A DNA stretch of 64,000 nucleotides from Thermoanaerobaculum sp. (GCA_021154885.1 JAJKHS010000053.1:1-64000), one strand, 5' to 3'. Numbered from the stretch's first letter, positions 44,622-53,619 are shown. Translations and numbers: made by a program. The notes: a model not told the origin generated them from the sequence alone.

Positions 44622-44881
44622 CGACGGCTTGTATCCAGAGATATGGCCCATATTTGGAGACAATGGGCCATATCCCTGGACAAAATGAGCCGTATCCACA
44701 GATATGGCCCATATCCGCAGACAACGGCGTATATCCCTGGACAATGGGCCATAGCCACAGATACGGCCCGTATCTGTGGACAACGCGCGGTATCTGCAGA
44801 TACGCGCCGTATCCCAGGGCAACGGGGCGTATCCGCAGACAATGGCCCATATCCCGGGACAATGAGCCGTATCTCCGGATA
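44622..44881. repeat. Degenerate 20-nt tandem repeat array (about 13 units)
   Basis: Units of 19-22 bases follow the pattern AA[TC]GGCCCGTATCC-x2-AGAC; twelve of them add up to 240 bases, with a further divergent unit at the left. Units alternate between endings CAGAT/CAGAC and TGGAC/GGGAC. Within units, GGCCCATAT and ATATGGGCC words are inverted relative to one another, so neighbouring units can pair. Both strands stay open over the array, but the coding reads look like low-complexity by-products. Unit sequence varies too much for a CRISPR. Confidence 0.85.
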
Positions 44882-44993
44882 GGCTTCATGTCCGGCCGGA
44901 CTCGCGCCAGGGATTTCCTGAAGAGGAACCTGCCGTTTGACGCCGGACCGCGGCGCGTTTAGAGTCCACCCGACAGCTTTCGCGACTACGACC

Positions 44994-46274
44994 ATGCCCG
45001 CGCCCTCCCGCCCGTCCGACCCGGTCCGTGTGGCCCGCTGGGGACTCTTCGTCCTCACGCTGGTCAACCTCTTCAACTACCTCGACCGCTTCGTCCTCTC
45101 CTCGGTGGTCGAGAGTCTGAAACAGGCCCGGCCTCTGGGGCTCCAGCTTTCGGACACCCAGCTCGGGGCCCTCGCCACGGGCTTCATCCTGGTCTACATG
45201 CTGACCTCGCCGATCTTCGGCACGCTCGGCGATCGCGGCAACCGTCCGCGGCTCATGTCGGTCGGTATCGCCATCTGGAGCCTTGCCACGGCCCTGGGCG
45301 GCTTCGCGGTCAATTTCGGGTCGTTGTTTATCGCGCGCTCCGCGGTGGGGGTGGGCGAGGCGGCTTACGGCACGGTGTCGCCGTCCCTGCTGGCCGACTA
45401 CTTTCCGGTGGAGAAGCGCGGCCGGGTCTTCGCCGTCTTCTCGGCTGCCATTCCCATCGGCTCGGCTGCCGGCTACATGCTGGGCGGTCTCGTGGACCAC
45501 TACTACGGCTGGCGGGCGGCGTTCTTCGTGGCTGGTGTGCCCGGGCTCGTGCTCGCCTGGATGAGCTCGCGTCTCCTCGATCCACCGCGCGGCGTTCAGG
45601 ACGGCGTCGCGCCGGTCGCCGGGCACGCCTCCGGGGGGCTCGGCCGGCAGGCTGTGGCCGCTTATCTCGGGCTGTTGCGCAACACGCCCTACACGCTCAC
45701 CGTGCTCGGCTATGCCGCCTATACTTTCGCTCTTGGCGCCCTCGCCTTCTGGACGCCGGCGTTCCTGGAGCGCGAGCGCGGCATGGTGCGCACCGATGCC
45801 ACGATCCAGTTCGGAGCCATCGTGGTGGTGACGGGATTCGTCGGCACCTTCTTCGGCGGCTGGCTGGGCGACCGCCTGCTGCACCGCTTTCGGGAGTCCT
45901 ACCTGTGGGTCTCAGGCATCAGCACGCTGGCCGCGGTGCCTTTTGCCTGGGTGGCGTTCACGGCGCGCGAGCGCCCGGTCTACATGACCGCCATCGTGAT
46001 CGCGGAGGTGCTGATCTTCATCTCCACGGGGCCGGTCAACTCGGCGATCATCAACGTGGTCGAGCCGGACCGCCGGGCCACGGCCGTGGCGCTGTCGATC
46101 CTCGGTATCCATCTCCTCGGCGACGTCCCCTCGCCGCCGCTGATCGGCGCCGTCTCCGATGCGACCTCCCTGGGGCGCGCCATGCTCATCCTCCCCTTTG
46201 CTTTCGCCGTCAGCGGGCTGATCTGGATGTTCGCGGCGTGGCGGGGGGAACGGGGGGTGGCCGCTCAGGGTTGA
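44994..46274 (+). CDS. MFS transporter (spinster-like)
   Basis: The 426-residue protein has about twelve TM helices and MFS motifs: FNYLDRFVLSSVV at the first helix, GTLGDRGNRPRLM in loop 2-3, GVGEAAYGTVSPSLLADYF, and the second-half DRLLHRF. The spinster-like subgroup includes lipid and sugar-phosphate carriers in bacteria and animals; the substrate is unknown. Start chosen at 44994 (MPAPSRPSDPVRVARWGLF); no strong ribosome site is seen. Confidence 0.9.
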   Translation: MPAPSRPSDPVRVARWGLFVLTLVNLFNYLDRFVLSSVVESLKQARPLGLQLSDTQLGALATGFILVYMLTSPIFGTLGDRGNRPRLMSVGIAIWSLATALGGFAVNFGSLFIARSAVGVGEAAYGTVSPSLLADYFPVEKRGRVFAVFSAAIPIGSAAGYMLGGLVDHYYGWRAAFFVAGVPGLVLAWMSSRLLDPPRGVQDGVAPVAGHASGGLGRQAVAAYLGLLRNTPYTLTVLGYAAYTFALGALAFWTPAFLERERGMVRTDATIQFGAIVVVTGFVGTFFGGWLGDRLLHRFRESYLWVSGISTLAAVPFAWVAFTARERPVYMTAIVIAEVLIFISTGPVNSAIINVVEPDRRATAVALSILGIHLLGDVPSPPLIGAVSDATSLGRAMLILPFAFAVSGLIWMFAAWRGERGVAAQG

Positions 46275-46352
46275 TCGCGTCCGGTTCTGTCCCGAAGAGG
46301 TGTTCGTTGCGCATCCCGGGCACCACGACACCGGAACACGGGCCAAAGCGAG

Positions 46353-46382
46353 TTGACATGCCTGGAGATGCCGAGTTAAGAT
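46353..46382 (+). promoter_or_regulatory. Candidate sigma-70-type promoter for mazEF, close to the start codon
   Basis: TTGACA (46353-46358) is followed after 18 bases by TAAGAT (46377-46382). The mazE ATG is at 46390, seven bases beyond the -10-like box, so the transcript would be leaderless or nearly so. Fits are by eye only. Confidence 0.4.
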
Positions 46383-46389
46383 TCAGATC

Positions 46390-46638
46390 ATGAAGTCCAT
46401 TCAGGTCCAGTTCGATGACGCTCTCCTCGCCCGGCTCGATGCCAGCGAGGAAGTCCGGCAACTCGGGCGGTCCGAGGTTCTTCAACGGGCGGCGGCGGAA
46501 TACCTGGGGCGCTGCTGCCAGGATCGCGACGCCGGCGACGTCATCGCCGACCAGTACCGGAAGGCTTACGGACGCGAGGCAAGCCTGGGTTCGGAGCTCA
46601 AAGGGTGGGAGGATCAGGGCACGTGGCCCAGCGAGTGA
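46390..46638 (+). CDS. mazE: MazE-like ribbon-helix-helix antitoxin
   Basis: The 82-residue protein begins with a ribbon-helix-helix DNA-binding domain (MKSIQVQFDDALLARLDASE, RSEVLQRAAAEYL). The C-terminal half (DVIADQYRKAYGRE, GWEDQGTWPSE) is the toxin-binding part, with the acidic W-E-x2-GTWP tail typical of MazF-neutralising antitoxins. It overlaps the toxin gene by four bases (GTGA). MazE-type antitoxins repress their own promoter with MazF. Confidence 0.85.
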   Translation: MKSIQVQFDDALLARLDASEEVRQLGRSEVLQRAAAEYLGRCCQDRDAGDVIADQYRKAYGREASLGSELKGWEDQGTWPSE

Positions 46639-46952
46639 ATCGTGGCGAGATCTGGTTGTACACTTTCAAGCCCCCTGACAAGCGACGTCCCGTCCTGGTC
46701 CTGACTCGTCAGGAGGTCATCGGTCTCCTGTCTACAATCATGGTGGCTCCGATCACCTCGACGATTCGCGGCGCACCCAGCGAGGTGGCCGTTGGTGTCG
46801 AGGAGGGCCTCAAGACTCATTCAGCCATCAATCTCGATCATGTCCAGACCGTCGAGCGCGAGCGCTTGTCGTTTTATATCGGGAGCGTCAGCCCGGAGAA
46901 GATGGCCGCTGTGTGCAGAGCTCTCGTGATAGCGGCAGGTTGTGGTAACTGA
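46635..46952 (+). CDS. mazF: MazF family endoribonuclease toxin
   Basis: From the GTG at 46635 the product is 105 residues: VNRGEIWLYTFKPPDKRRPV, LVLTRQEVIGLLSTIMVAPI, TSTIRGAPSEVAV and SAINLDHVQTVERERL match MazF/PemK mRNA interferases. The catalytic Arg in RGAP and the Thr of APITS are present. GTG is chosen because of overlap with the antitoxin stop. It converges with jetD with 24 bases between the stops. Confidence 0.92.
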   Translation: MNRGEIWLYTFKPPDKRRPVLVLTRQEVIGLLSTIMVAPITSTIRGAPSEVAVGVEEGLKTHSAINLDHVQTVERERLSFYIGSVSPEKMAAVCRALVIAAGCGN

Positions 46953-46976
46953 TCGATCACGAGCCGCGACTTCAGG

Positions 46977-48293
46977 TTAGTTAGATGCCAGGAACGCCTC
47001 CTGCTCCGACCAGAAACCGGAGTCGAGGAGGGCTCGTAGAGTGTCGGCCAGGGGCGCCGTTGGGCGTTCCTCCAGGTCGCGGCGGATGGCTGCCAGGCTG
47101 CGCGGAGAGAGGGGATGGTGGTGCGGGGCGGTCGCCAGGTCGTGGGGAGACATGCGGTGGAAGTCGGCCGCTGACTCTGACCAGGAGGCGATGAGGCGGG
47201 CGATGCGCACGCCGTCGAGGTCGAGGTCGGCCCAGATCCGTAGCGGCGAGTCGGCGGCAAGCTCCACCAGCCGCCGGACGGTGCGGCCCGGATAGCCGGC
47301 GGACCAGGCGATCAGCGCGCCGCGCGCGGCCTTCACTTCGCCCCGGCAGCAGGCTTCGAACACCGCCAGGTTCTCGACCACGAAGAGCCCGCCGGCCGGC
47401 AGGGCCAGCTCCGTGAGGCTCTCCAGGGTCTCGCGCGCGAATCCCACGAACGGGGGAAATTCGCGCAGGTCCAGCTCCCGGTCCGCCAGACGGAGCACGC
47501 CTTCGCCGCCGAGGAGTGTGACGCTCGCTCCTTCGCGGATGCCGATCTCGGCCAAGGGGCCGACGAGACGTTCGAGACGGCCGCGCAGGCCGGCCAGGAC
47601 TTTGGAGCCGCCAAGGGAGCGGGCGGAGAAGACCCGCTCGGCGAGCACCTCGCCCGACTCGGCGTGGACCGCCAGGGCGGCCAGGGCCTGGAGGAGGGAC
47701 GGGGTGAAGCCGGCGGCCTCGGGGCTGTCGAGGATCGCCGCGATCTCGACGGCCTTGGGGTGGGAGAGGCCGGCCACCCGCTCCCGCGCCGCCGCGAGCG
47801 CGCTGCGGCGCCGGGTCTCGTCTCCCGGCCGGGCCAGCTCGCGCAACTCCTGCGGCTGCCGCGGCATGACGGCGACGAGGCGAGGCGAACCGCCGAGCTT
47901 CCAGGTCGCGGTGAGCCAGCCCGCACGGAGGAAGACGTCGATCCACTCCTCGGTGAGGCTGGCCGGGATGCCGCGCCGTGCGAGGCTCGCGAAGAGGCCG
48001 CGCGCCGTCAGGGGCCGCTCGGCTCCTGCGCCCGTCCTGACCAGCGCGGCAGCGACCGCGCGTGCGGTGGCGTCCATCGGCGGCGGCGTCTCCGGGATCT
48101 CCGCCCGCACCTCGCGCAACGTGGCCTGCCGGGGCCGGCGGGCCGGCCTCTCGTGCCCGCAGACGGCGCAGACCGGAAGCCGCCGGCCCAGCCGCTCCGC
48201 CCGGGTGCCGGTGCGGGTCCACTCGGACCAGGTCAGCCGCTCCTGGTAGCGGCAGACGTGATCGAGTTCCCTCTGTTCTGAAATGGTTTTCAC
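46977..48293 (-). CDS. jetD: Wadjet JetD (DUF2220 Toprim nuclease subunit) with N-terminal zinc ribbon-like segment
   Basis: The 438-residue protein ends with the DUF2220 Toprim domain: Glu in LFVVENLAVFEACC, and the D-x-D motif in LRIWADLDLDGVRIARLI (about 354-360), matching JetD, the topoisomerase VI-like subunit that cuts plasmid DNA in Wadjet. The N-terminus carries Cys14, Cys42 and Cys45 (LPVCAVCGHE) with His12/His47 nearby, which looks like a zinc ribbon; I do not recall that as standard. The GTG start at 48293 is weak and lies eight bases from a large inverted repeat, so initiation or expression may depend on it. It is the last gene of the jetABCD order. Confidence 0.85.
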   Translation of the reverse strand: MKTISEQRELDHVCRYQERLTWSEWTRTGTRAERLGRRLPVCAVCGHERPARRPRQATLREVRAEIPETPPPMDATARAVAAALVRTGAGAERPLTARGLFASLARRGIPASLTEEWIDVFLRAGWLTATWKLGGSPRLVAVMPRQPQELRELARPGDETRRRSALAAARERVAGLSHPKAVEIAAILDSPEAAGFTPSLLQALAALAVHAESGEVLAERVFSARSLGGSKVLAGLRGRLERLVGPLAEIGIREGASVTLLGGEGVLRLADRELDLREFPPFVGFARETLESLTELALPAGGLFVVENLAVFEACCRGEVKAARGALIAWSAGYPGRTVRRLVELAADSPLRIWADLDLDGVRIARLIASWSESAADFHRMSPHDLATAPHHHPLSPRSLAAIRRDLEERPTAPLADTLRALLDSGFWSEQEAFLASN

Positions 48294-48300
48294 TGGGCGC

Positions 48301-48726
48301 CTCGCCCGGGATTGAAATCAGATGCGGTTATACACATCTCGTCTCTGGGATTCGCGACGCTGAAGGTGGGGGAGGATCGGAGCGACCTCGCCGCGCCGGA
48401 GACGCCCCGCCGTCCCCGGGGCCTGCCGAAGGTCTCGTAACGGGTCTGGGGCGTCTCTACGGACCGGTCTCGCGATAGCAAATGATGGCGATTCCGGGGG
48501 CATCGCGAAGAATCGTCCAACCCCTCCGGAACCCCTGTCTCTGGCCGCGTCTCCGAGGTTCCGTAGAGACGACCCAGACCCGATACGATCTCGTTTCGGA
48601 GGCCATGAGGACGGCGGGTCGTCTCCGATGCGGCGATGCCGGTCCGATCCGGCTCGTACCTCCAGCGTCGCGAATCCCAGCCGCCAGATGTGTGTAAGGA
48701 TATCGATTTCAATCCCGGGCGAGGAG
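48301..48726. repeat. Large imperfect inverted repeat (about 426 bp) between jetC and jetD
   Basis: Two arms of about 170-180 bases (48301-48475 and 48552-48726) are inverted copies with roughly four in five bases matching. The outer tips CTCGCCCGGGATTGAAATC are perfect, as are inner words such as CTGGGATTCGCGACGCTG and CGTCTCTACGGA. The 75-base centre pairs less well. The whole is non-coding in the Wadjet sense; open frames in it are by-products. It may be a non-autonomous transposable element or a fold-back repeat. Confidence 0.85.
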
Positions 48727-48735
48727 GAGGCGGTT

Positions 48736-51453
48736 TCACGCTTCCGCCACGATCGGCGCCGGCGCGTGCGGCTCGTGGGGCCGCTTTTTCTGCAGAGCGA
48801 TCACCAGCCCGGCGGGGTCGAGTTGGGCGCGGTCGAGGGTGGTGGGGGCGGTGAGGAGGAATTGCGACCGCGAGGCGCGCAGGAACCGCCCCACCTGGTC
48901 GACGCGGTCGAGGGAGAGATGGGCGAACGGCTCGTCGAGCAGGAAGAAACCCTGGCCGTCGGTCTCGGCCATCGCCATCAGCAGGACCAGGCCGGCGATC
49001 ACCTGCTGCCCGCCGCTGAACGAGGGATCGCCCAGCGGCACGGGCTCCTTGCCGTCGAAGCCGAAGCGTACCTCGATCGCGGCCTCGTCGAGGACCCGGT
49101 CGTCGTCGGCCAGGCGGGGGAGGTCCATCTCCACCGCGACCTCGGCCCCGGCGGCGAGCTCGGTCGCGCGTCGCCGGTAATCCTGGAGCGAGCCGCTCAC
49201 CACTTCCAGGTAGCGCCGCCGGCACTCTCCGAGCTCGGCCTGGGCCTCCGCCGCCTCACGGCGCCGCGAGGCGAGGTGGCGCTCCGCCTCTTCGATATTG
49301 GCGCGCAGATGGAGCGCCTCCTCGCGCACCTCCCGCGGCGGGGGCTCGCCCAGGACCGTGAGCTGCCGGCGCGCCCGCTCGAGGTCGGTGCGGACGGTGT
49401 CCGGCCCGTCGAGCTCCCCGCGCTGGGCGAGGGCGCGCAGTTCGGCGGGGACCTGGGTCTCCAGCTCGCGCACCCGCGCCTCGGCGGCGGCGAGCTCGGC
49501 CTCCGAGCGCTCCAGCGCTTCCTTCTCTCCTTGCAGGCGGATCGCCGCCTGCCGGGCGCGCTCCTCTACCTGGGTCTTGTCGGTGAGGGCCGCTTCACGG
49601 GCGCGATGGGCCTCTTCCCGCGCCGCCGCGGCGCGGTCGCGCTCGGCCGTCGCCTGCCGCAGCCGCTCGCCGGCGTCCGCGGCGGCTACCCGGGCCTCGG
49701 GGAGGGCGGCGATTTCGGCGAGGATCTCCCTGCGGCGTCGTTCCAAGGCCAGCGCGGACCCGGCTGCTGCGCGCCGCGCCCGCGTCGCGGTCACGACGGC
49801 GACGGCCTCGCCGATCGCCCGCCCGGCCTCGGCCAGCTCGCGTTCCGCCGCGGCGAGGGCGGCCTCGCGGCCGGCGGCACCCAGCACCCGGCCGCGAGGC
49901 GGCGCCACCCAGGTGCCGCGCTCGTCGCGCCAGGAGCCATCCGCGGCCAGTTCGACCGATTCCACCCATCCGCGCAGCCAGGTGGGAGCGCCGGGCCCGA
50001 TGGCGAGCGGACCGGCCGGCTCGGGATGGCCGGTCCGTGGCCCCGCGTAGACCGGGCCGGGGAAGGCGTGGCGCCGGGCCGCCGCCAGCGCCTCGGCCTC
50101 GGCGTTCCCCGCCACGAGGAGGGCGAAGCGGGAATCCCCGAGGGCGGCCTCAACAGCCTCGCCACGGGCCGCATCGACCACCTCGGCGGTGGCGGCGAGG
50201 AGCGCGGCGCCGACTCCCCGGCCCTCCAGGTCGGCCAGGGTTTGGTGGACCTCGTCGGGGTAGATGGCGAGGCCGGCGCGGAGGCGGCCGGCCTTGTCCC
50301 GGGCGGCCGCGGCGCGCGAGCGGGCTTCGGCCTCGGCCCGCTCGCCGTCGAAGAAGGCGCGGTCCGCGGCCTCCGCCTTCGCGGCAAGGGCATCGAGATC
50401 CCCGGCGGCCATCCCCTGGACCTCCTCCAGGCGACGCTCCAGGGTGGCGAGCCGGTCCGCGGCCCGCACGTGGCCGGCGTGGTGCTGCTCCCAGGCCTCC
50501 CGCGCCCGCTCCTCGGTGCGGCGGGCCGCCGCCAACGCCGCGAGAGCCCGCTCGTCGGCCGCGCGAGAGCGCGTGACGTCGGCTTCCAGCAGCGCGCGCT
50601 CGGCTTCGCCGCGGCGGACCTTGGTGCGCAGCTCGGGGACCTTGGCACCCGTTTCGGCGAGCCGCCGCAGCTCGACCTGGAGCTCGGCGGCGGGAAGCCG
50701 GCTTTCGAGGTCCGCCACGCGGTCGCGGTGGCGCTCCCACTCGTCCAGCCGTGCCACCTGGCGCTCGACGCGCTGGAGCTCCATCTGCAGCCCCTGCACC
50801 TGGTAGGTCTGGCGCGACACCTCCTGCTCGCTCTCGGCGAAGCGCCGGCGGGCCTGGCCATAGCGCTCGAGGACCTCCTGATCGCCCATCATCTCCAGCA
50901 CGCGGCGGAACAGGTCCCGGGGCTTGAGCTCGAACAGGGCGTTCGTCCGCCCCTGCTCGATGGCGAGCACGCTCATCAGGCTGCGGGTCACCCCGGCCCC
51001 TTCGAGCACCCGGCCGTAGCGCTCGGGGCCGTACCAGTCGCGGGATTCGAGGAGCAGCCGGCGGATCTCCTCGATCGGCGGGCGCCCCGGCAGGACGGCG
51101 AAGCGCTTCTCGGGCGCGCCGCCGCCGGCCGGCACCAGGGCGCAGGCGAGCGTCGCCTCCGGCGTCGTGATCCGCTCGCGGCGAAACGGCGGGCCGGCGC
51201 CGCCGGCACCGCCAGGAGTATTGGAGACCACGGCCCGGATCAGCGCCGGCGAGTCCGGCCGGCGCAGGTAGTTCTGAAGGCGCCGGCGCGAGGAGAGGCG
51301 GGGCGCGTTGAGGAGCTGGCGGATGGCGTCGAGCAGCGTCGTCTTGCCCGAGCCGTTGGGGCCGGTCACCAGCACCACGTCGCGATGGAGCGGGACGTGG
51401 ACCTGCGGCCAGAGGTCCCAGCCATGGAGGTAGAGGTCGAGGAAGCGGAACAT
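48736..51453 (-). CDS. jetC: Wadjet JetC (MukB/SMC-like ATPase)
   Basis: The 905-residue protein is the SMC-like motor of Wadjet. Walker A is GPNGSGKTT (31-39); the body is long Ala/Glu/Arg-rich coiled coil with a central hinge-like region (about residues 370-500, ATAEVVDAARGEAVEAALGD); the signature is FSGGQQV (about 811) and Walker B GFFLLDEPFAHLS (about 838). Wadjet extrudes DNA loops and cuts small circular plasmids. At 905 residues it is on the short side for the family. Its ATG overlaps the jetB stop (TGATG). Confidence 0.92.
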   Translation of the reverse strand: MFRFLDLYLHGWDLWPQVHVPLHRDVVLVTGPNGSGKTTLLDAIRQLLNAPRLSSRRRLQNYLRRPDSPALIRAVVSNTPGGAGGAGPPFRRERITTPEATLACALVPAGGGAPEKRFAVLPGRPPIEEIRRLLLESRDWYGPERYGRVLEGAGVTRSLMSVLAIEQGRTNALFELKPRDLFRRVLEMMGDQEVLERYGQARRRFAESEQEVSRQTYQVQGLQMELQRVERQVARLDEWERHRDRVADLESRLPAAELQVELRRLAETGAKVPELRTKVRRGEAERALLEADVTRSRAADERALAALAAARRTEERAREAWEQHHAGHVRAADRLATLERRLEEVQGMAAGDLDALAAKAEAADRAFFDGERAEAEARSRAAAARDKAGRLRAGLAIYPDEVHQTLADLEGRGVGAALLAATAEVVDAARGEAVEAALGDSRFALLVAGNAEAEALAAARRHAFPGPVYAGPRTGHPEPAGPLAIGPGAPTWLRGWVESVELAADGSWRDERGTWVAPPRGRVLGAAGREAALAAAERELAEAGRAIGEAVAVVTATRARRAAAGSALALERRRREILAEIAALPEARVAAADAGERLRQATAERDRAAAAREEAHRAREAALTDKTQVEERARQAAIRLQGEKEALERSEAELAAAEARVRELETQVPAELRALAQRGELDGPDTVRTDLERARRQLTVLGEPPPREVREEALHLRANIEEAERHLASRRREAAEAQAELGECRRRYLEVVSGSLQDYRRRATELAAGAEVAVEMDLPRLADDDRVLDEAAIEVRFGFDGKEPVPLGDPSFSGGQQVIAGLVLLMAMAETDGQGFFLLDEPFAHLSLDRVDQVGRFLRASRSQFLLTAPTTLDRAQLDPAGLVIALQKKRPHEPHAPAPIVAEA

Positions 51454-52280
51454 CAGCCCTCGTCCTCCGGAAGGTGATAGCGCGCCGCGCCGCGCTCGCC
51501 CGTGCGGCGGAGGCGTCCCGCCGTCATCAGTCCTTTCAGAAGGGGACGCAGGCGCTCCGGCCGTTCGCCGGTCTCCCGCGCCAGCTCGCCCATGGCCGCG
51601 GGGCCGCCGAGGCGCTCCAGGATTTCGAGCACGCGGGCCGCGAGCCCGTCCATGGGTTCCATCTCGCCCTCCTCCCCGGCGGCGGTCCGCTCCCGCTCGG
51701 CGAGGAGCCGGGCCAGCACCTCGCGGCGGATGAAGCCGACCATGCGCTCGCCGTCGATGCCGAGCTCGAGCAGCGGTCCGGCCTCGATCACCTCGCCGTG
51801 GCCGGCGAGGAAGTGGAGGCGCCGGAGCTGGGTGATCAGGCTCTGGATGCGGCTGCGGCCGCCCAGGACGGAGCGGAACTCCCGCACCAGCGCCTCCAGG
51901 CGCACGCTCGGGCGGAAGCTCCGGGCCGCGGCGGCCCGCTCGTCGGCGAAGAGCGCCTCCTGGCCCGGCAGCTCGCGCGTGTCGGCCGCCGTCCGCTTCT
52001 GGAGGACGAGACGCGCCCAGAGGATGACCAGCAGGGCGCAGGCATCGGAGCGCAGCCCGAGGTTGGAGGCGGCGTCGAAGGCGGAGTCGGCGGTCACCTC
52101 CGCGCCCAGGCGGATGCCGACGTGGTCGGAGTAGGCGCTGGTCGCCAGCACCAGGCCCACGGCTTCGAGCCGGCGCTCGACCTCGCGCCGCACCTCCGGA
52201 AAATCGAGGTCCGGCAGCTCGGCGCGCGGCACGGCCCCGGCGCGGAGCAGGCGGGCGCAGATGAGGGTGGCGGGATCCAT
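51453..52280 (-). CDS. jetB: Wadjet JetB (DUF4194, MukE-like kite subunit)
   Basis: The 275-residue protein is made of tandem winged helices (VGFIRREVLARLLAERERTA, GPAAMGELARETGERPERLR) and sits exactly where JetB belongs, coupled to jetC. In Wadjet it bridges JetA and the JetC heads. Residues 60-110 (SDHVGIRLGAEVT, ACALLVILWARLVLQ) resemble DUF4194 proteins. The ATG at 52280 lies 16 bases after the jetA stop. Confidence 0.85.
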   Translation of the reverse strand: MDPATLICARLLRAGAVPRAELPDLDFPEVRREVERRLEAVGLVLATSAYSDHVGIRLGAEVTADSAFDAASNLGLRSDACALLVILWARLVLQKRTAADTRELPGQEALFADERAAAARSFRPSVRLEALVREFRSVLGGRSRIQSLITQLRRLHFLAGHGEVIEAGPLLELGIDGERMVGFIRREVLARLLAERERTAAGEEGEMEPMDGLAARVLEILERLGGPAAMGELARETGERPERLRPLLKGLMTAGRLRRTGERGAARYHLPEDEG

Positions 52281-52296
52281 GGCGAGAGATGGCGGC

Positions 52297-53619
52297 TCAG
52301 GCCTCTTTTTCGCGTTCGTCGCGCGGGCGGACGGAGCCGGGGGTGAGCCGTGCCAGGGGTGAGCCCGCGATCTCCTCCGGCCAGCCGTCCCCTTCCGGCT
52401 CGACGGCGAGCGGCAGGGAGCCGAGCCGGCCGGCGATCCCCTCGCCCGACCAGCGCTGCCCGGCGAGCGCCAGCAGACTGAGACGCAGGAAGGATTCTCC
52501 GGCGTCGCCGCCGGGCACCACCCGGGAGAGGGCGACGGGCGCCCGGCCGCGGACGACGGCGGCCAGGTCGGCGAGCAGCCGCTCGACCTCGGGCGGCACC
52601 TCGACGGCGTCGGCGGCCCGCGGCGCCTCGTCCGGCTCGGTCCAGACCACCGGCTCGGCCGCCGCCCGCTCGCGCAGCACCTGCACCTCGGCGGCGTAGC
52701 CCACAGCTTCCGTGGTGAGCAGGGGCGGCGCGGGGAGCACCGGGAGGAGCGCCTCGCGTCCCACGGCGGCGAGCTCGTCCAGGCTCTTCGCCATCAGTGC
52801 GCGGACGATCTGCTCGGTAGTGAGGCCGGCGGTCAGCCGCAGGTATTGGCGGCCGACCTCGGTGACGGCGGCGTGCAGAGTGGAGCTGGCGCCGTGGAGA
52901 CGCGACAGCAGGTCGTGGATCTCGCGCACCACTCGCCGCGCCGCCACCTGATCGAGACGCACGGCGTCGAGCACGGCGCGGATGCGCTCCGAAAGGCGCA
53001 GCACCTCCCGCAGCTTCTCGGCGGTACGGCGGAGCACGACCTCGGAATGTGAGGCCAGGGCTTCGTCGATCTCCTGGCGCAGAGCGGCGAGGCGCGAGCG
53101 CATCGATTGCAGATGGCGCAGCGGGTCGAGGCCGATTTCGAGGGCGTAGCGGACCCCCTCGACCGTGGGCAGCAGCTCGCTCTCGCGCAGCCGGTGGTGG
53201 AGGAACGACAGCACGTCGCAGACCCAGCGGCCGGTGTCGGTGAGGAAGTGCCCGGCCGCCGGCTCGAACTCCAGCCAGCCGCTCTGCCGCAGCGCCCGCA
53301 GGGTCGCCGTGCGCGCCGGCTCGGCCAGCCAGTAGAGGCTCTCGTCGAGGTCCTGGGGGGAGAAGGCCGGCCGGCCGCTCTCCACCAGCGCCTCCATCAC
53401 CGCCGCGCGCACGAAGAACTCGCGCGGCGCGCGGCCGACGAGGGCATGCAGGAGGGGGTAGACCGGCTCGAGCTCGCGCACCGCGGCGAGCGCCTCGACC
53501 TGATCGGGCACGAGTCCGCCGGTCCACTCGGCGAGCCCGTCCCAACCGCGACCGCCGGCCGCCTCCGTCTCGTCCGTCAGCTCCGGCTCCATGTCTGAAA
53601 GAGGTGTCTCGTTCCGCAT
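52297..53619 (-). CDS. jetA: Wadjet JetA (MukF-like kleisin subunit)
   Basis: About 440 residues: an N-terminal winged helix (PLLHALVGRAPREFFVRAAV, SLYWLAEPARTATLRALRQS), a helical middle (LRHLQSMRSRLAALRQEIDE) and a C-terminal winged helix, as expected for the kleisin of a MukF/JetA complex. It is the first gene of the minus-strand jetABCD unit. Start is uncertain among ATGs at 53628, 53619 and 53592; none has a strong ribosome site. Confidence 0.85.
   Translation of the reverse strand: MRNETPLSDMEPELTDETEAAGGRGWDGLAEWTGGLVPDQVEALAAVRELEPVYPLLHALVGRAPREFFVRAAVMEALVESGRPAFSPQDLDESLYWLAEPARTATLRALRQSGWLEFEPAAGHFLTDTGRWVCDVLSFLHHRLRESELLPTVEGVRYALEIGLDPLRHLQSMRSRLAALRQEIDEALASHSEVVLRRTAEKLREVLRLSERIRAVLDAVRLDQVAARRVVREIHDLLSRLHGASSTLHAAVTEVGRQYLRLTAGLTTEQIVRALMAKSLDELAAVGREALLPVLPAPPLLTTEAVGYAAEVQVLRERAAAEPVVWTEPDEAPRAADAVEVPPEVERLLADLAAVVRGRAPVALSRVVPGGDAGESFLRLSLLALAGQRWSGEGIAGRLGSLPLAVEPEGDGWPEEIAGSPLARLTPGSVRPRDEREKEA

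Noticed and set aside
44622-44881. CRISPR array
   Set aside because: Units are directly adjacent and about 20 bases long, and the sequence between conserved words also drifts from the same consensus. There are no unique spacers and no cas genes.
48290-49225. Arg/Pro-rich protein coding in the inverted repeat
   Set aside because: The frame crosses both repeat arms and the 3' end of jetC; the similar reads on both strands simply reflect the inverted duplication.
48628-51477. A 949-codon plus-strand open frame over jetC
   Set aside because: The minus-strand frame has all SMC/JetC motifs; the plus-strand product is low-complexity and without family features.
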